A stretch of 64,000 bases of DNA from Chitinophaga sp. sic0106 (GTDB lineage: Bacteria > Bacteroidota > Bacteroidia > Chitinophagales > Chitinophagaceae): contig NZ_JAHUWJ010000001.1 in the NCBI RefSeq assembly GCF_019219075.1, positions 248,001 to 312,000 of the forward strand, given 5' to 3'. Position 1 is the first letter of the stretch. Every line of letters begins with the position of its first letter. Below, in pieces: positions 54,601-63,917 of the stretch. A model generated the notes under the pieces. The model made no database searches. It saw only the letters and a list, made by a program, of their open reading frames with translations, and had not been told where the DNA came from. Both the position numbers and the translations under genes were made by a program.

Positions 54601-54955
54601 ACGACTGTTAATTAGGTGTAACGTGCTCCATTTGGCCAATACCTATTTCCAACACATAGACTATGCAAGATCGAATCTATTATATTTAAGCGGCACTGAG
54701 AATCCAACCATAAGATTGAAAATTTGGTTTACAGCGCTGCGATTACCTGGAGATAATTATGTTGACTTTAAGAAAGTATTCTTAGTACAGAATCAGGAGA
54801 TTTACCCATTTTCTCCTTTAACACCCTCTCATGCATGTACTACCCCTCACATTAAATAGTGCTACGAATGATCCATCAACGCACCTTTATTATTATATTA
54901 GTAAACCGGATAAATGTGAAGTTGTGACCAGAAAAACCAGGAACCAGAACCCTCA

Positions 54956-55576
54956 ATGCTTAAACACTTTATGGGATACTTTATTTTCTCCTACGCTATC
55001 AACTACAGGCAATTAAACAATGCGATCGGCTCCAGGGATATTGCATTATTAAATCAGATCCGGCAAACGGATACATTTCAACGGTATGTTAATCTGGATT
55101 TGCCAACGGAGGTGGGTACAGATACAGCGCTTCAACATATTGTGCATGGCCAGGCACCTGATACCAGGGATACCACCAGTTACTGGCATGCGCTTATAAC
55201 GCTGATTGATTATTTAGGGAAACCTTTAGGTAAAAGTGAAAAGCTCGTGCTGCATTATGAAACAGATTTGATCAACCAGATTCTCCTGGAGGATTTTAAA
55301 GTGGATATGGGGATAGAGGAAGTGCTTTTAAATGGCAGACTGGATGTAGGATTACCGTTATCAAATGACTGGCCTCTTTCCGGTCTCCTGATGTATGCTG
55401 ACTTATTGCAACTTCAGAAGGAGCTCTTACATGTAAAAATCTCCCAGGAACATATCGTAGCCACTACCGAGGAGGATGAGGAAGAAGCTCGTGTATTGGA
55501 TGGCATCCAAACCCTGAAGGAGAACATCGACTACTGTTTAATGCATGATTTTGTATTGATTTCCTTTTGCCATTAG
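54956..55576 (+). CDS. Hypothetical protein between parS sites (206 aa)
   Basis: 206 aa, not recognised. The start at 54956 is the first ATG; a second at 54971 is equally possible. The protein is soluble-looking, mixed helix/strand, with an acidic stretch (TTEEDEEEA) near residue 172 and no signal peptide. Its lower GC and lack of a clear ribosome site set it apart from its neighbours. It lies between the repeat array and parS site 3, just upstream of mnmG. A helical bundle adaptor-like protein is possible, but no function is claimed. Confidence 0.55.
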   Translation: MLKHFMGYFIFSYAINYRQLNNAIGSRDIALLNQIRQTDTFQRYVNLDLPTEVGTDTALQHIVHGQAPDTRDTTSYWHALITLIDYLGKPLGKSEKLVLHYETDLINQILLEDFKVDMGIEEVLLNGRLDVGLPLSNDWPLSGLLMYADLLQLQKELLHVKISQEHIVATTEEDEEEARVLDGIQTLKENIDYCLMHDFVLISFCH

Positions 55577-55588
55577 CCATCTTTTTAA

Positions 55589-55604
55589 TGTTCCACGTGG
55601 AACA
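55589..55604. promoter_or_regulatory. parS site 3
   Basis: TGTTCCACGTGGAACA, identical to site 1, lies 59 bp before the mnmG ATG. Confidence 0.85.
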
Positions 55605-55663
55605 TTGCATTTTATGGACACAATCTCCCTACTTCTATGTAATTTTGCACTTTCAATTTTAAT

Positions 55664-57532
55664 ATGTTTCCTTCATACGATATAATAGTTGTAGGTGCAG
55701 GGCACGCAGGTTGTGAAGCGGCTGCCGCTGCTGCCAATATGGGCTCAAAGGTGCTGCTTGTTACCATGAATATGCAGACGATCGCCCAGATGAGCTGTAA
55801 CCCTGCCATGGGTGGTATAGCCAAAGGACAGATCGTGCGTGAAATTGATGCCTTGGGTGGTTATTCAGGCATAATCACGGATCAATCCATGATACAGTTT
55901 CGCATGCTCAACCGTTCTAAAGGCCCCGCCATGTGGAGCCCAAGAACGCAGAATGACCGCATGCTCTTTGCTGCTAAGTGGAGAGAAGCCCTGGAGAAAA
56001 CACCAAATGTGGATTTCTACCAGGACATGGTAAAAGGACTGCTCGTAAAAGACGGTAGATGCCATGGTGTTATTACCGGGCTAGGACATGAAATTCAAGC
56101 TAAAGCGGTAGTACTTACCAACGGAACTTTCCTCAACGGAGTTATTCATATAGGTGAAAAACAGTTTGGCGGAGGCCGCGTAGCGGAAACTGCTGCAACC
56201 GGTATTACAGAACAACTGGTATCCCTGGGCTTTGAAAGCGACCGCCTGAAAACCGGAACACCTCCAAGAATCGATGGCCGTAGCCTTGATTATTCCAAAA
56301 TGGAAGAGCAGAAAGGAGATGACGAAATCACCGGCTTCTCTTACCTCGATATACCTAAAATAAAACCCGAGCAACAACGTAGCTGCTGGATCACTTATAC
56401 CAGTGAAGCAGTACATGAAATGCTGCGCACCGGGTTCGACAGATCTCCCATGTTCCAAGGTCGTATCCAGGGAACAGGACCTCGTTACTGCCCAAGCATT
56501 GAAGATAAAATCAACCGCTTTGCAGAACGGGAAAGACACCAGCTGTTTGTAGAACCAGAAGGATGGGATACCGTTGAAATCTATGTAAATGGTTTCTCCA
56601 CCTCCCTGCCCGAAGATGTACAAATGAAAGCACTGCGAATGGTACCAGGTTTCGAAAACGTACGCATGTTCCGCCCGGGATATGCCATCGAATACGACTA
56701 TTTCCCACCAACCCAGCTGCAGTTTTCCCTGGAAACAAAACAGGTACAGAACCTGTTTTTTGCGGGACAAATTAACGGTACCACCGGGTATGAAGAAGCT
56801 GCCTGCCAGGGATTAATGGCGGGTATCAACGCACACCTGAAAGCCACCGAACAGGATCCCTTTGTATTGAAAAGAAGTGAAGCCTATATCGGTGTACTCA
56901 TCGATGACCTCATCAACAAAGGTACCGAAGAGCCTTACCGTATGTTTACTTCCAGAGCCGAATTCCGTACCCTGCTCCGCCAGGATAACGCTGATCTCCG
57001 ACTCACAGAAAGAAGCTATAAAATGGGACTGGCCTCCGAAGAAAGAATGGCCCGCGTACAACAGAAAAAAGAAGGTGTGGAAAAAATCAAAACCATCCTT
57101 AAAGAACTCTCTGTTGAACCAGCTGAAATAGATGGATTACTCCAGTCTAAATCATCTGCGCCGCTCACTCAAAAACAAAGAGCCCACCAGATTCTATTGC
57201 GCCCAGGCCTGGATATTTTGTCCATGAAAAACGAAGTGCCTAAAATCGCAAAAGCACTCGAAGGATTCGATAACGAAATTTTGGAAGAAGCAGAAATCCA
57301 AGTGAAGTACGAAGTGTATATCGAAAAAGAAAATGAACTCGTACAAAAAATGAGTCAGCTCGAAGACCTGATTATCCCGGATTCATTCGACTACGGAAAA
57401 CTGGTTTCACTGTCCGCCGAAGCAAAACAGAAATTTAATAAAATCCGTCCACGCACACTCGGACAAGCCAGCCGAATCAGCGGCGTAAATCCGAGCGATG
57501 TACAAATCCTCATGGTATACATGGGCAGATAA
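55664..57532 (+). CDS. mnmG: tRNA uridine-5-carboxymethylaminomethyl modification enzyme MnmG
   Basis: 622 aa. With MnmE it installs the cmnm5 group on U34 of tRNAs; FAD-dependent, cytoplasmic. The FAD motif is GAGHAGCEAA near residue 11, followed by MSCNPAMGGIAKGQIVREIDALGG. The conserved cysteine motifs and the insertion (TGTPPRIDGRS) are present, and the C-terminal helical MnmE-binding domain ends with RISGVNPSDVQILMVYM. mnmG (gidA) often sits near oriC with parS sites, as seen here. rsmG and parAB, frequent neighbours elsewhere, are not in the window. An intrinsic terminator follows. Confidence 0.97.
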   Translation: MFPSYDIIVVGAGHAGCEAAAAAANMGSKVLLVTMNMQTIAQMSCNPAMGGIAKGQIVREIDALGGYSGIITDQSMIQFRMLNRSKGPAMWSPRTQNDRMLFAAKWREALEKTPNVDFYQDMVKGLLVKDGRCHGVITGLGHEIQAKAVVLTNGTFLNGVIHIGEKQFGGGRVAETAATGITEQLVSLGFESDRLKTGTPPRIDGRSLDYSKMEEQKGDDEITGFSYLDIPKIKPEQQRSCWITYTSEAVHEMLRTGFDRSPMFQGRIQGTGPRYCPSIEDKINRFAERERHQLFVEPEGWDTVEIYVNGFSTSLPEDVQMKALRMVPGFENVRMFRPGYAIEYDYFPPTQLQFSLETKQVQNLFFAGQINGTTGYEEAACQGLMAGINAHLKATEQDPFVLKRSEAYIGVLIDDLINKGTEEPYRMFTSRAEFRTLLRQDNADLRLTERSYKMGLASEERMARVQQKKEGVEKIKTILKELSVEPAEIDGLLQSKSSAPLTQKQRAHQILLRPGLDILSMKNEVPKIAKALEGFDNEILEEAEIQVKYEVYIEKENELVQKMSQLEDLIIPDSFDYGKLVSLSAEAKQKFNKIRPRTLGQASRISGVNPSDVQILMVYMGR

Positions 57533-57841
57533 TTATTAAACGCAACATATCTCAAAAAAAGGTAGCCGCTCACCCGGCTGCCTTTTTTTTGTCCAAACAG
57601 GAAAAAATTAGTCAAAATAGCTGAAAATCGGCCTTCAGAAACCGGGCAAATTTGGAGGATCTGTTATGGGTTGAATGTTTGTATTCAAAAAGAGTATGAG
57701 TGTCAGAAATGGGCTTAAAATACTAAATTAGGTGATTGGACTATTTTTTAAGCGAAAGCAACCTCTTTAGCTTTTTACTCGTATCTATTTATCAAAAGTT
57801 CCGGAATATTGATCCGCTAACTGCCGGCCTAAAAAATATTC
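57533..57841. other. Intergenic region between mnmG and the sigma factor gene
   Basis: 309 bp holding the mnmG terminator at the left. No further element was recognised; the promoter of the sigma operon is presumably here but no good consensus is visible. Confidence 0.5.
57554..57590 (+). terminator. Intrinsic terminator of mnmG
   Basis: The stem GGTAGCCG (57561-57568) pairs with CGGCTGCC (57575-57582), with one G-U. An A7 tract precedes it and T8 follows. Confidence 0.85.
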
Positions 57842-58429
57842 GTGCACGATTCAACTATTAATGAGCTCATTGCCGGCTGCTGCAAAAAAAATCGCAGTAG
57901 CCAGGAAGCACTGTACCGAAATTTTTTCGGCTATGCTATGAGCATCGCTATGCGTTATGCACACCAAAGAGAAGAAGCGATCGAAATACTCAATGATGCA
58001 TTTCTGAAAGTATTTCAGCATGTCCAGACTTTCGATACCAACCGCTCCTTTAAATCCTGGCTCGCAAAAATAATCGTGAATACCGCGATCGACTACCTGA
58101 GGAAACAAAAGAAAATAGCCTTCACGGAAGAAATATCCGCAGGCGTAGAACTTAGTATAGCAGACAGCATAGTAGATAAACTTAGTTACAACGAACTACT
58201 CCAACTCGTACAGGCACTACCACCTTCCTACAGAACAGTATTTAACCTGTACGTTATGGATGGTTTCCAGCACCAGGAAATAGCACGTATGCTCGGCATC
58301 TCAGAAGGAACGTCAAAATCTAATCTCTTTAAAGCAAAGAAAATACTGAAAGAGAAAATACTGAACGTAGCCACCACCACAAACGAAAACGGTATTGGCG
58401 CCGATATATCCCTGTTTAACAATGAATGA
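57842..58429 (+). CDS. ECF-type RNA polymerase sigma factor
   Basis: 195 aa from a GTG start at 57842. Region 2 reads LYRNFFGYAMSIAMRYAHQREEAIEILNDAFLKVFQ (quoted in part: YAMSIAMRYA) and region 4 reads LPPSYRTVFNLYVMDGFQHQEIARMLGISEGTSKSNLFKAKKIL (partly: GFQHQEIARMLGISEG). Group: sigma-70 ECF as is common in Bacteroidota. The downstream gene starts 8 bp before its stop and encodes a membrane protein with an anti-sigma-like N-terminus, a coupled regulator pair. Targets are unknown. Confidence 0.92.
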   Translation: MHDSTINELIAGCCKKNRSSQEALYRNFFGYAMSIAMRYAHQREEAIEILNDAFLKVFQHVQTFDTNRSFKSWLAKIIVNTAIDYLRKQKKIAFTEEISAGVELSIADSIVDKLSYNELLQLVQALPPSYRTVFNLYVMDGFQHQEIARMLGISEGTSKSNLFKAKKILKEKILNVATTTNENGIGADISLFNNE

Positions 58430-59603
58430 CAACTTCGAAAATAGTATCCGTAAAAAGCTGCAGGAAGCTGATTTTCCATTTGACCAGGAAGCCTGGAATC
58501 AAATGGAAAACTTGCTGAATAAAGACAAAGACGATGATAAACCACCCATGTGGTGGTGGATCATCCTGCCACTATGCGCTGTTACGATCGCAGTCGTATT
58601 CCTGTTACTCAAACAACCCCAACACAACAATGATAACATCGTTGCAACGTCGTCAATCACCGACTCCACCACGGTTTTAAACACCCCAACCACTGCAATT
58701 ACAGGCAATAAACCCATGCACCCCATCACTGACCCTGCCATCGTTATAAACACCCCATCCGCTACAAAAGCCGATATTAAACCCATACAAGCCATCCCCG
58801 AAAAAGTAACACTAACATCTGCCGAAACAAAAAATGAAAAAACATTTTTTACTGCCGGAAACAACTATTTATCAACCACAGAAAATACCACATCCGCAGC
58901 ATTTAATACACTTAATTCAGTTTATAACGTAAACGACTACACGAAAATTAATAATACTGTTAAAATACCAGTAAAATCAGGTATCACAGCCTATACCATC
59001 TCCCTAAAACAAAAACAGAAAGAATCATTTAACAGATTATATGCAGGCCTTTCCGCCGGACCAGATTTTAACGTAGCATCTTCATTCCGGTATGCCAGAT
59101 TAGGATTTAATGCAGGCATAGTTTTACACTACTATTTTAAACCCAAATGGTTTGTATCTACCGGTATTACCTACAGCAAAAAACTCTATGGCGCCACCCC
59201 ACAAGATTACAAGGGACCTTATAACAACTACCTCAGAAAAATAGACGCAGACTGTAATGTGCTGGAAGTTCCGCTAAACCTGAACTACGCTTTTCTCAAA
59301 AAGAAAAATTTCAGCCTGAGCGCCACTGCCGGCGCCAGCAGCTATTTCATGCTAAAAGAAAAGTACAACTACCGATATAATAACCCCAGTTACGATAAGG
59401 AAAATGTAATCACCAACGAAAACAAACACTACCTCGCAGTACTAAACGTTGGCGCCTTATATCAACAACCAGTAGGAAACAGACTCATACTCGGTGTGCA
59501 ACCCTATGCAAAAATTCCACTTTCCGGGGTAGGAGCAGGACAGGTGAAATTGTACTCCTCCGGTGTTACACTTCAACTTACCCTTACCGGCCGTAAAAAG
59601 TAA
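58422..59603 (+). CDS. Anti-sigma-like protein fused to outer-membrane beta-barrel domain
   Basis: 393 aa from the ATG at 58422, overlapping the sigma factor stop by 8 bp. The N-terminal 45 residues (MNDNFENSIRKKLQEADFPF) look like a cytoplasmic anti-sigma region. A single helix (MWWWIILPLCAVTIAVVFLLL, about 43-63) is followed by a Thr/Asn-rich linker of about 130 residues. The last 190 residues form an outer-membrane beta-barrel type domain (RLYAGLSAGPDFN, then FNAGIVLHYYF, LNLNYAFL, ending TLQLTLTGRKK). One chain reaching from cytoplasm to a barrel-type domain would span both membranes or keep the barrel periplasmic. Function as envelope sensor is inferred. Confidence 0.75.
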   Translation: MNDNFENSIRKKLQEADFPFDQEAWNQMENLLNKDKDDDKPPMWWWIILPLCAVTIAVVFLLLKQPQHNNDNIVATSSITDSTTVLNTPTTAITGNKPMHPITDPAIVINTPSATKADIKPIQAIPEKVTLTSAETKNEKTFFTAGNNYLSTTENTTSAAFNTLNSVYNVNDYTKINNTVKIPVKSGITAYTISLKQKQKESFNRLYAGLSAGPDFNVASSFRYARLGFNAGIVLHYYFKPKWFVSTGITYSKKLYGATPQDYKGPYNNYLRKIDADCNVLEVPLNLNYAFLKKKNFSLSATAGASSYFMLKEKYNYRYNNPSYDKENVITNENKHYLAVLNVGALYQQPVGNRLILGVQPYAKIPLSGVGAGQVKLYSSGVTLQLTLTGRKK

Positions 59604-59725
59604 AAACCGGCTAAAACCGCCACCACTGCGGGGCATGAACAAAGCACGCTCTATATTGTTATTTTTTAACAGGAGATATATGCCAACAGGCATGAATATT
59701 TACCCTTTATTAAAAAATAACTGAT

Positions 59726-60154
59726 ATGGCTAACAAGAAAAATAATCCTCCCAAAAACACCGACAAAAAGAAAGATAAAGAACAGGAAGAATTTCCAGGG
59801 TATCCGGAATACCCCGCCAGTGAGGATATTATGAACCGCGATAACCGCGATAATGAAGTGGATCTGGATATGGACGAGGTTACCCGCTCCTTCCGGCATA
59901 ACAGCGAAATAACGCCTAAAAAAGGGGAAAAAAGACCCAAAAGCGATGAGCAGGAGGAAACATGGCGCCAGGATAAAACTGGTGACGACCTCGATATACC
60001 CGGATCAGACCTGGACGATGAAGAAGAAGAAATCGGTAGTGAAGATGAGGAAAATAACATCTACAGCATTGGTGGCGACAGGCACGAAGACCTCGAAGAA
60101 ACCAATGACGATCTGATTGAAGACGAAGATGATTTTGAAGATGAAAAATACTAG
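59726..60154 (+). CDS. Highly acidic low-complexity protein (142 aa)
   Basis: 142 aa, not recognised. It starts Lys/Asn/Pro-rich (KKNNPPKNTDKKKDKEQEE), then becomes strongly acidic with runs such as DDEEEEIGSEDEE and a C-terminus ending EDEDDFEDEKY. No signal peptide or membrane helix; probably intrinsically disordered. The ATG at 59726 has a clear reading frame. Its stop lies 2 bp from the stop of the convergent cardiolipin synthase gene. A role is not assigned. Confidence 0.6.
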   Translation: MANKKNNPPKNTDKKKDKEQEEFPGYPEYPASEDIMNRDNRDNEVDLDMDEVTRSFRHNSEITPKKGEKRPKSDEQEETWRQDKTGDDLDIPGSDLDDEEEEIGSEDEENNIYSIGGDRHEDLEETNDDLIEDEDDFEDEKY

Positions 60155-60156
60155 TG

Positions 60157-61635
60157 CTATAGTAATGGCGCCAGGAGTCTGCACGCACTGTCCAGGAAGC
60201 GTTTCATGGTATTTCTTCTGTTCCAGCGCGTTTCCTGGACAGGCGAGGCATTCAACAGATCCTCGTCAAAAACACGATTCAGTTTTGTAGCCACTGTTTC
60301 ATCATAAATCAGCGCCCCGATTTCGCAATTGAGATAAAAACTTCTGTTATCGAGATTTACAGAGCTTACCCACGACAGATTATCATCAATCACCATTGTT
60401 TTGGCGTGAATAAAACCACGTGTATAGAAATAAACCTTCACACCCGCTTCCAACAAAGGTTTCATGTAAGATAAGGCAGCATGTTGTACGATAAATGAAT
60501 CGCCGCGATAAGGCAGTATCAGCTCCACCTGTTTGCCAGCGAGTGCTGCCAGCTGTAAGGCCGACAAAATCTGATCCGTTGGTATAAAATATGGATTGGT
60601 AATCCGGATACGACGCTGTGCCAGGTTTATAGCCATCACTATCGTATTCATAGACATAGGCCAGTCGGAATCCGGTGCACTGGCCACAATGTCAGTAAAG
60701 CAGGTATCCCGCATTACCGAACGCTGAAAATAAGGATGCTCAAATGAAAATACTTTTTTACTCACATACCGGTAACTCATCAGAAACTGCAGTTGTAGCA
60801 TGTTTACCGCATCACCCACAATTTTCAGATGTGTATCCCGCCAGTACAGCGGATGTTTACCATCATTGAGATATCGGTCATCCAGATTAATACCACCTAC
60901 AAAACCGGTGATACCATCCACCACTATAATTTTCCGGTGATTGCGATAGTTGGCATTTACATAAAAGTTGATCAGTACCGGAGAAAAAACGTAGACTTCG
61001 GCACCATGTTCACTGAGTACTTTCGGAATTTTACCGATGTGGTTGGAACCCATATCATCGTAGATGAAACGTACAATAACCCCTTGCTGTAGCTTCTCCA
61101 GCAGAATGGCCAGCATTTCCCTACCCACTTCATCATCTGTGATGATGTAGTATTCGATATGAATATGATGTTTGGCCGCACGCAGTGCACTAAATACTTC
61201 GGGAAATTTTTCTTCGCCGTTTACCAGTACTGTTACTTCATTATTTTTTGTGAGAATAGATTGTTTCGTATTAAGCAGCATCGCAGAAAGCTCCTGCTTT
61301 TTACCCTGTTCCTGCCTGAGCTGCATTTGCATGCGCTGGATTTCGCTCCGTTGCGAATGCATGTAGCTTTCAAACAACACTTCATCTTTACTGCCTTTTA
61401 AGGTAAACCTTCTCTTCTTCCTGAAATCGCGGCCGAGATAGTAATAGATGATGAGCCCTAACACCGGTACAAAAACGAGGAGGAGTATGTATGCAATAGC
61501 TTTTACAGGATTTCTGTTTTCCAGCAGAATAGTAAATACCACACCCAGCAGGGAAAGTGTTAAGAAAATAGTACTACCCAATTTCAAATATGGATGCCAG
61601 TTAAACCCGTATATGAACGAATAAAGTTGTTGCAT
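60157..61635 (-). CDS. cls: Cardiolipin synthase
   Basis: 492 aa, PLD superfamily. Two N-terminal membrane helices (about 18-35 and 45-68) are followed by two HKD domains: HRKIIVVD near residue 236 with GGINL, and HAKTMVIDD near 413 with SSVNLDNRSF. The layout is that of bacterial Cls (ClsA-type), which joins two phosphatidylglycerol molecules to make cardiolipin and glycerol at the inner membrane. Full length, ATG start at 61635. Convergent with the acidic-protein gene. Confidence 0.92.
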   Translation of the reverse strand: MQQLYSFIYGFNWHPYLKLGSTIFLTLSLLGVVFTILLENRNPVKAIAYILLLVFVPVLGLIIYYYLGRDFRKKRRFTLKGSKDEVLFESYMHSQRSEIQRMQMQLRQEQGKKQELSAMLLNTKQSILTKNNEVTVLVNGEEKFPEVFSALRAAKHHIHIEYYIITDDEVGREMLAILLEKLQQGVIVRFIYDDMGSNHIGKIPKVLSEHGAEVYVFSPVLINFYVNANYRNHRKIIVVDGITGFVGGINLDDRYLNDGKHPLYWRDTHLKIVGDAVNMLQLQFLMSYRYVSKKVFSFEHPYFQRSVMRDTCFTDIVASAPDSDWPMSMNTIVMAINLAQRRIRITNPYFIPTDQILSALQLAALAGKQVELILPYRGDSFIVQHAALSYMKPLLEAGVKVYFYTRGFIHAKTMVIDDNLSWVSSVNLDNRSFYLNCEIGALIYDETVATKLNRVFDEDLLNASPVQETRWNRRNTMKRFLDSACRLLAPLL

Positions 61636-61772
61636 ATTTATGTAATAGGGTATGAAGATACAAAACCCATTATTTATAACAGTTCAGGCTTACTTATGTT
61701 GTATCAGGGCTATAAACAACCAGTCTCCCGGCCTGGTGGGACGGGAGACTGGCAATAGTATACGCATCAACG

Positions 61773-63917
61773 TTAGCGCGCGTTTATTTCAAGAATATTA
61801 CTGGTTAGGGCAGTGGCACGTGGAACCAAATTTAATCCCACGGTCATCAGGTAATCGCCGCTATAAGTTTGATTGAATTTCAGATTAGAATTAGTGCCCG
61901 GAAGGAGGTTTATTTCTTTCACCGTGTAGAACTGCTGAGGATCCAGTCCCTGCAGCTTTACGTTGGCAAATACTTCTTTTCTGCGTACGTTCATGAGGTA
62001 GTTAAACACAATCGCTTTTTTCTTGTATGTATCTACATATTGAAACACGGCTCTTTCTTCTTCATAAGGAGAAATAATGCGATAAAGATCACCATACCAT
62101 ATGATATCACGTATACGGTTATACGTTTTTACAGCTTGCTGACTGAATTGCATTTCTTTATCAGTGAAGGCATCTACTTTTATATCATACCCTAGCTTGC
62201 CCATCATAGCCACGTCTGTCCTGAATTTCAGGGATTGCTTTCCCCAGTTGGTTACGTGTGCTGCCATGGTAATGGACGGGAAGAAATGGCTGTAGCCATA
62301 CTGTATATAAATACGTTCCAGGCCATCGGTGTTATCACTTGGCCAGAATTCGGTGAAGTACTTCATAGCCCCATAATCTGTGCGGCCGCCACCACCGGAG
62401 CACAGCATAATTGGCAGGTGTGGATATTTAGCTCTGACGCGGTCCATTACTTTATAGAATCCACGTACAAAATCCACGAACAGCTGCGACTGATTTTCTT
62501 TCAGGTAAGGGCTGTAGGTATTGGTCATCATACGGTTACAATCCCATTTGATGTAGGCGATACCTGGATTTTGGGACATGGTTTTATCTACAATGCCGTA
62601 TACGAAGTCCTGCACTGCCGGGTTGGTAAGATCCAGTACCATCTGGTTGCGGTAGTAATGTTCGCCTCGGTTAGGCAGGCGCAGTATCCAATCCGGATGT
62701 TGTGTATAGAGTTCGCTTTTAGGATTCACCATTTCAGGCTCCAGCCAGATACCGAATTTAACACCTTGTTTTTCAGCAGCTTTCACGAGGTAGCCCAGCC
62801 CGTCGGGGAGTTTGGTTTTGTTGGGTTCCCAGTCGCCCAGGCCTGCGTTATCCGCATTCCGAGGGTATTTATTAGCAAACCAGCCATCATCGAGGAGGAA
62901 CATATCCACACCGAGTTTGGCCGCGCCGCTGAATAATTCGGTGAGGCGTTCCTGGTTGAAGTCCATACCGGTAGCCTCCCAGTTATTGAGCAGTGTAAGG
63001 CGGGGGGTATGACCATCCAGGATACCGTATTTAACAGCCCAGTGATGGAGATTACGGCTGGCAGCGCCTTTACCGGTATTAGACCAGGTGAAGATGAATG
63101 CCGGCGTGGTAAACACCTCTTTAGGCTGCAGGAGGTAGTCGGAAGCATACGGATTGATGCCGGCATTTACATGCAGGGCATTGAGCTGATCTATTTCAAA
63201 AGCGAAGCGGAAGTTACCCGTCCAGGCGAGTGTACCTGCGAGCACATCGCCACTGTTTTCTGCGGCGGCTTTATCGAGGGAGAGGAGGAACATGGGCGAC
63301 ATATACATGTTGGCGCGACTCCCCAACTTACTATCCAGTATTTTCATACCGGCGGTAAGTGGTTGTTCTTCCATTTTAGCTTCGCTGGCCCAATCGCCAT
63401 GAAATTGGGTGAGGTAATATTTTTCTGCATTGAAATGCAGCATAGCGCTGGAGTAGTTGGTCAGGCGGAGGGCTTTCTTTTCCTGGTGTTTGATTTCTGC
63501 CCATGCTTTTATTACATCTTCCTTATAAAAGCTTTCGAAATGGAGTATAACGTCTACCGGGTATACGGGATCTTTTAAGGAGATGGTGGTATGGGTAGTG
63601 TTATCATCCGGCTTGTTGACCTGGTGGGATACGTAACGTAATTCCAGGGAGGGGTTGCCATCGTTATGAACCATGCGGATGGCGGGTTCCAGCAGGCTTT
63701 CTAGTCCGGCTGTTACATAGGCTTCCTGTGTGGAGCGGATGGTTGTATCGGCGCTTTCAGGTAGCAGTTTTGAACCGAGGTATTGCTGGATGAGCCGTCC
63801 CTGGTTGTTGGTGGAATAGAGCAGGCTAACGTTGCTGGTGGCAATGCGTATGAGCTGTCGTTGTGCATAGCTGCTGCCGGATGTGAGTATCAGCACCAGA
63901 AAGAGTAGTTTCTTCAT
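61773..63917 (-). CDS. Secreted GH36-family alpha-galactosidase
   Basis: 714 aa with a signal peptide ending near SYAQ. The N-terminal beta-supersandwich is followed by the GH36 TIM barrel with LLDDGWF near residue 340, GIWLEPEMVNP, and the nucleophile in YIKWDCNR near residue 460. The acid/base is in WPSDNTDGLERI near 530. It hydrolyses alpha-1,6-galactosides such as raffinose or melibiose; related GH36 subgroups also act on alpha-N-acetylgalactosaminides, so substrate is not certain. Periplasmic location is inferred. It stands alone at the end of the window, with its upstream region cut at 64000. Confidence 0.9.
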   Translation of the reverse strand: MKKLLFLVLILTSGSSYAQRQLIRIATSNVSLLYSTNNQGRLIQQYLGSKLLPESADTTIRSTQEAYVTAGLESLLEPAIRMVHNDGNPSLELRYVSHQVNKPDDNTTHTTISLKDPVYPVDVILHFESFYKEDVIKAWAEIKHQEKKALRLTNYSSAMLHFNAEKYYLTQFHGDWASEAKMEEQPLTAGMKILDSKLGSRANMYMSPMFLLSLDKAAAENSGDVLAGTLAWTGNFRFAFEIDQLNALHVNAGINPYASDYLLQPKEVFTTPAFIFTWSNTGKGAASRNLHHWAVKYGILDGHTPRLTLLNNWEATGMDFNQERLTELFSGAAKLGVDMFLLDDGWFANKYPRNADNAGLGDWEPNKTKLPDGLGYLVKAAEKQGVKFGIWLEPEMVNPKSELYTQHPDWILRLPNRGEHYYRNQMVLDLTNPAVQDFVYGIVDKTMSQNPGIAYIKWDCNRMMTNTYSPYLKENQSQLFVDFVRGFYKVMDRVRAKYPHLPIMLCSGGGGRTDYGAMKYFTEFWPSDNTDGLERIYIQYGYSHFFPSITMAAHVTNWGKQSLKFRTDVAMMGKLGYDIKVDAFTDKEMQFSQQAVKTYNRIRDIIWYGDLYRIISPYEEERAVFQYVDTYKKKAIVFNYLMNVRRKEVFANVKLQGLDPQQFYTVKEINLLPGTNSNLKFNQTYSGDYLMTVGLNLVPRATALTSNILEINAR

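Larger units (their letters stand above)
53923..54955. other. Intergenic region with parS sites and 73-bp repeats
   Basis: About 1 kb with no credible gene. It holds two parS sites at the left end, diverged 73-bp tandem repeats in the middle, and one further TGAGAAT heptamer at 54697-54703. Confidence 0.6.

Noticed and set aside
54623..54859. 78-aa ORF in the 73-bp repeat region
   Set aside because: It runs through a diverged copy of the non-coding repeat whose period is not a multiple of three.
61810..61830. CACGTGGAAC half-match to parS inside the GH36 gene
   Set aside because: Only one half matches (GCACGTGGAACC) and it lies within coding sequence; not a palindrome.
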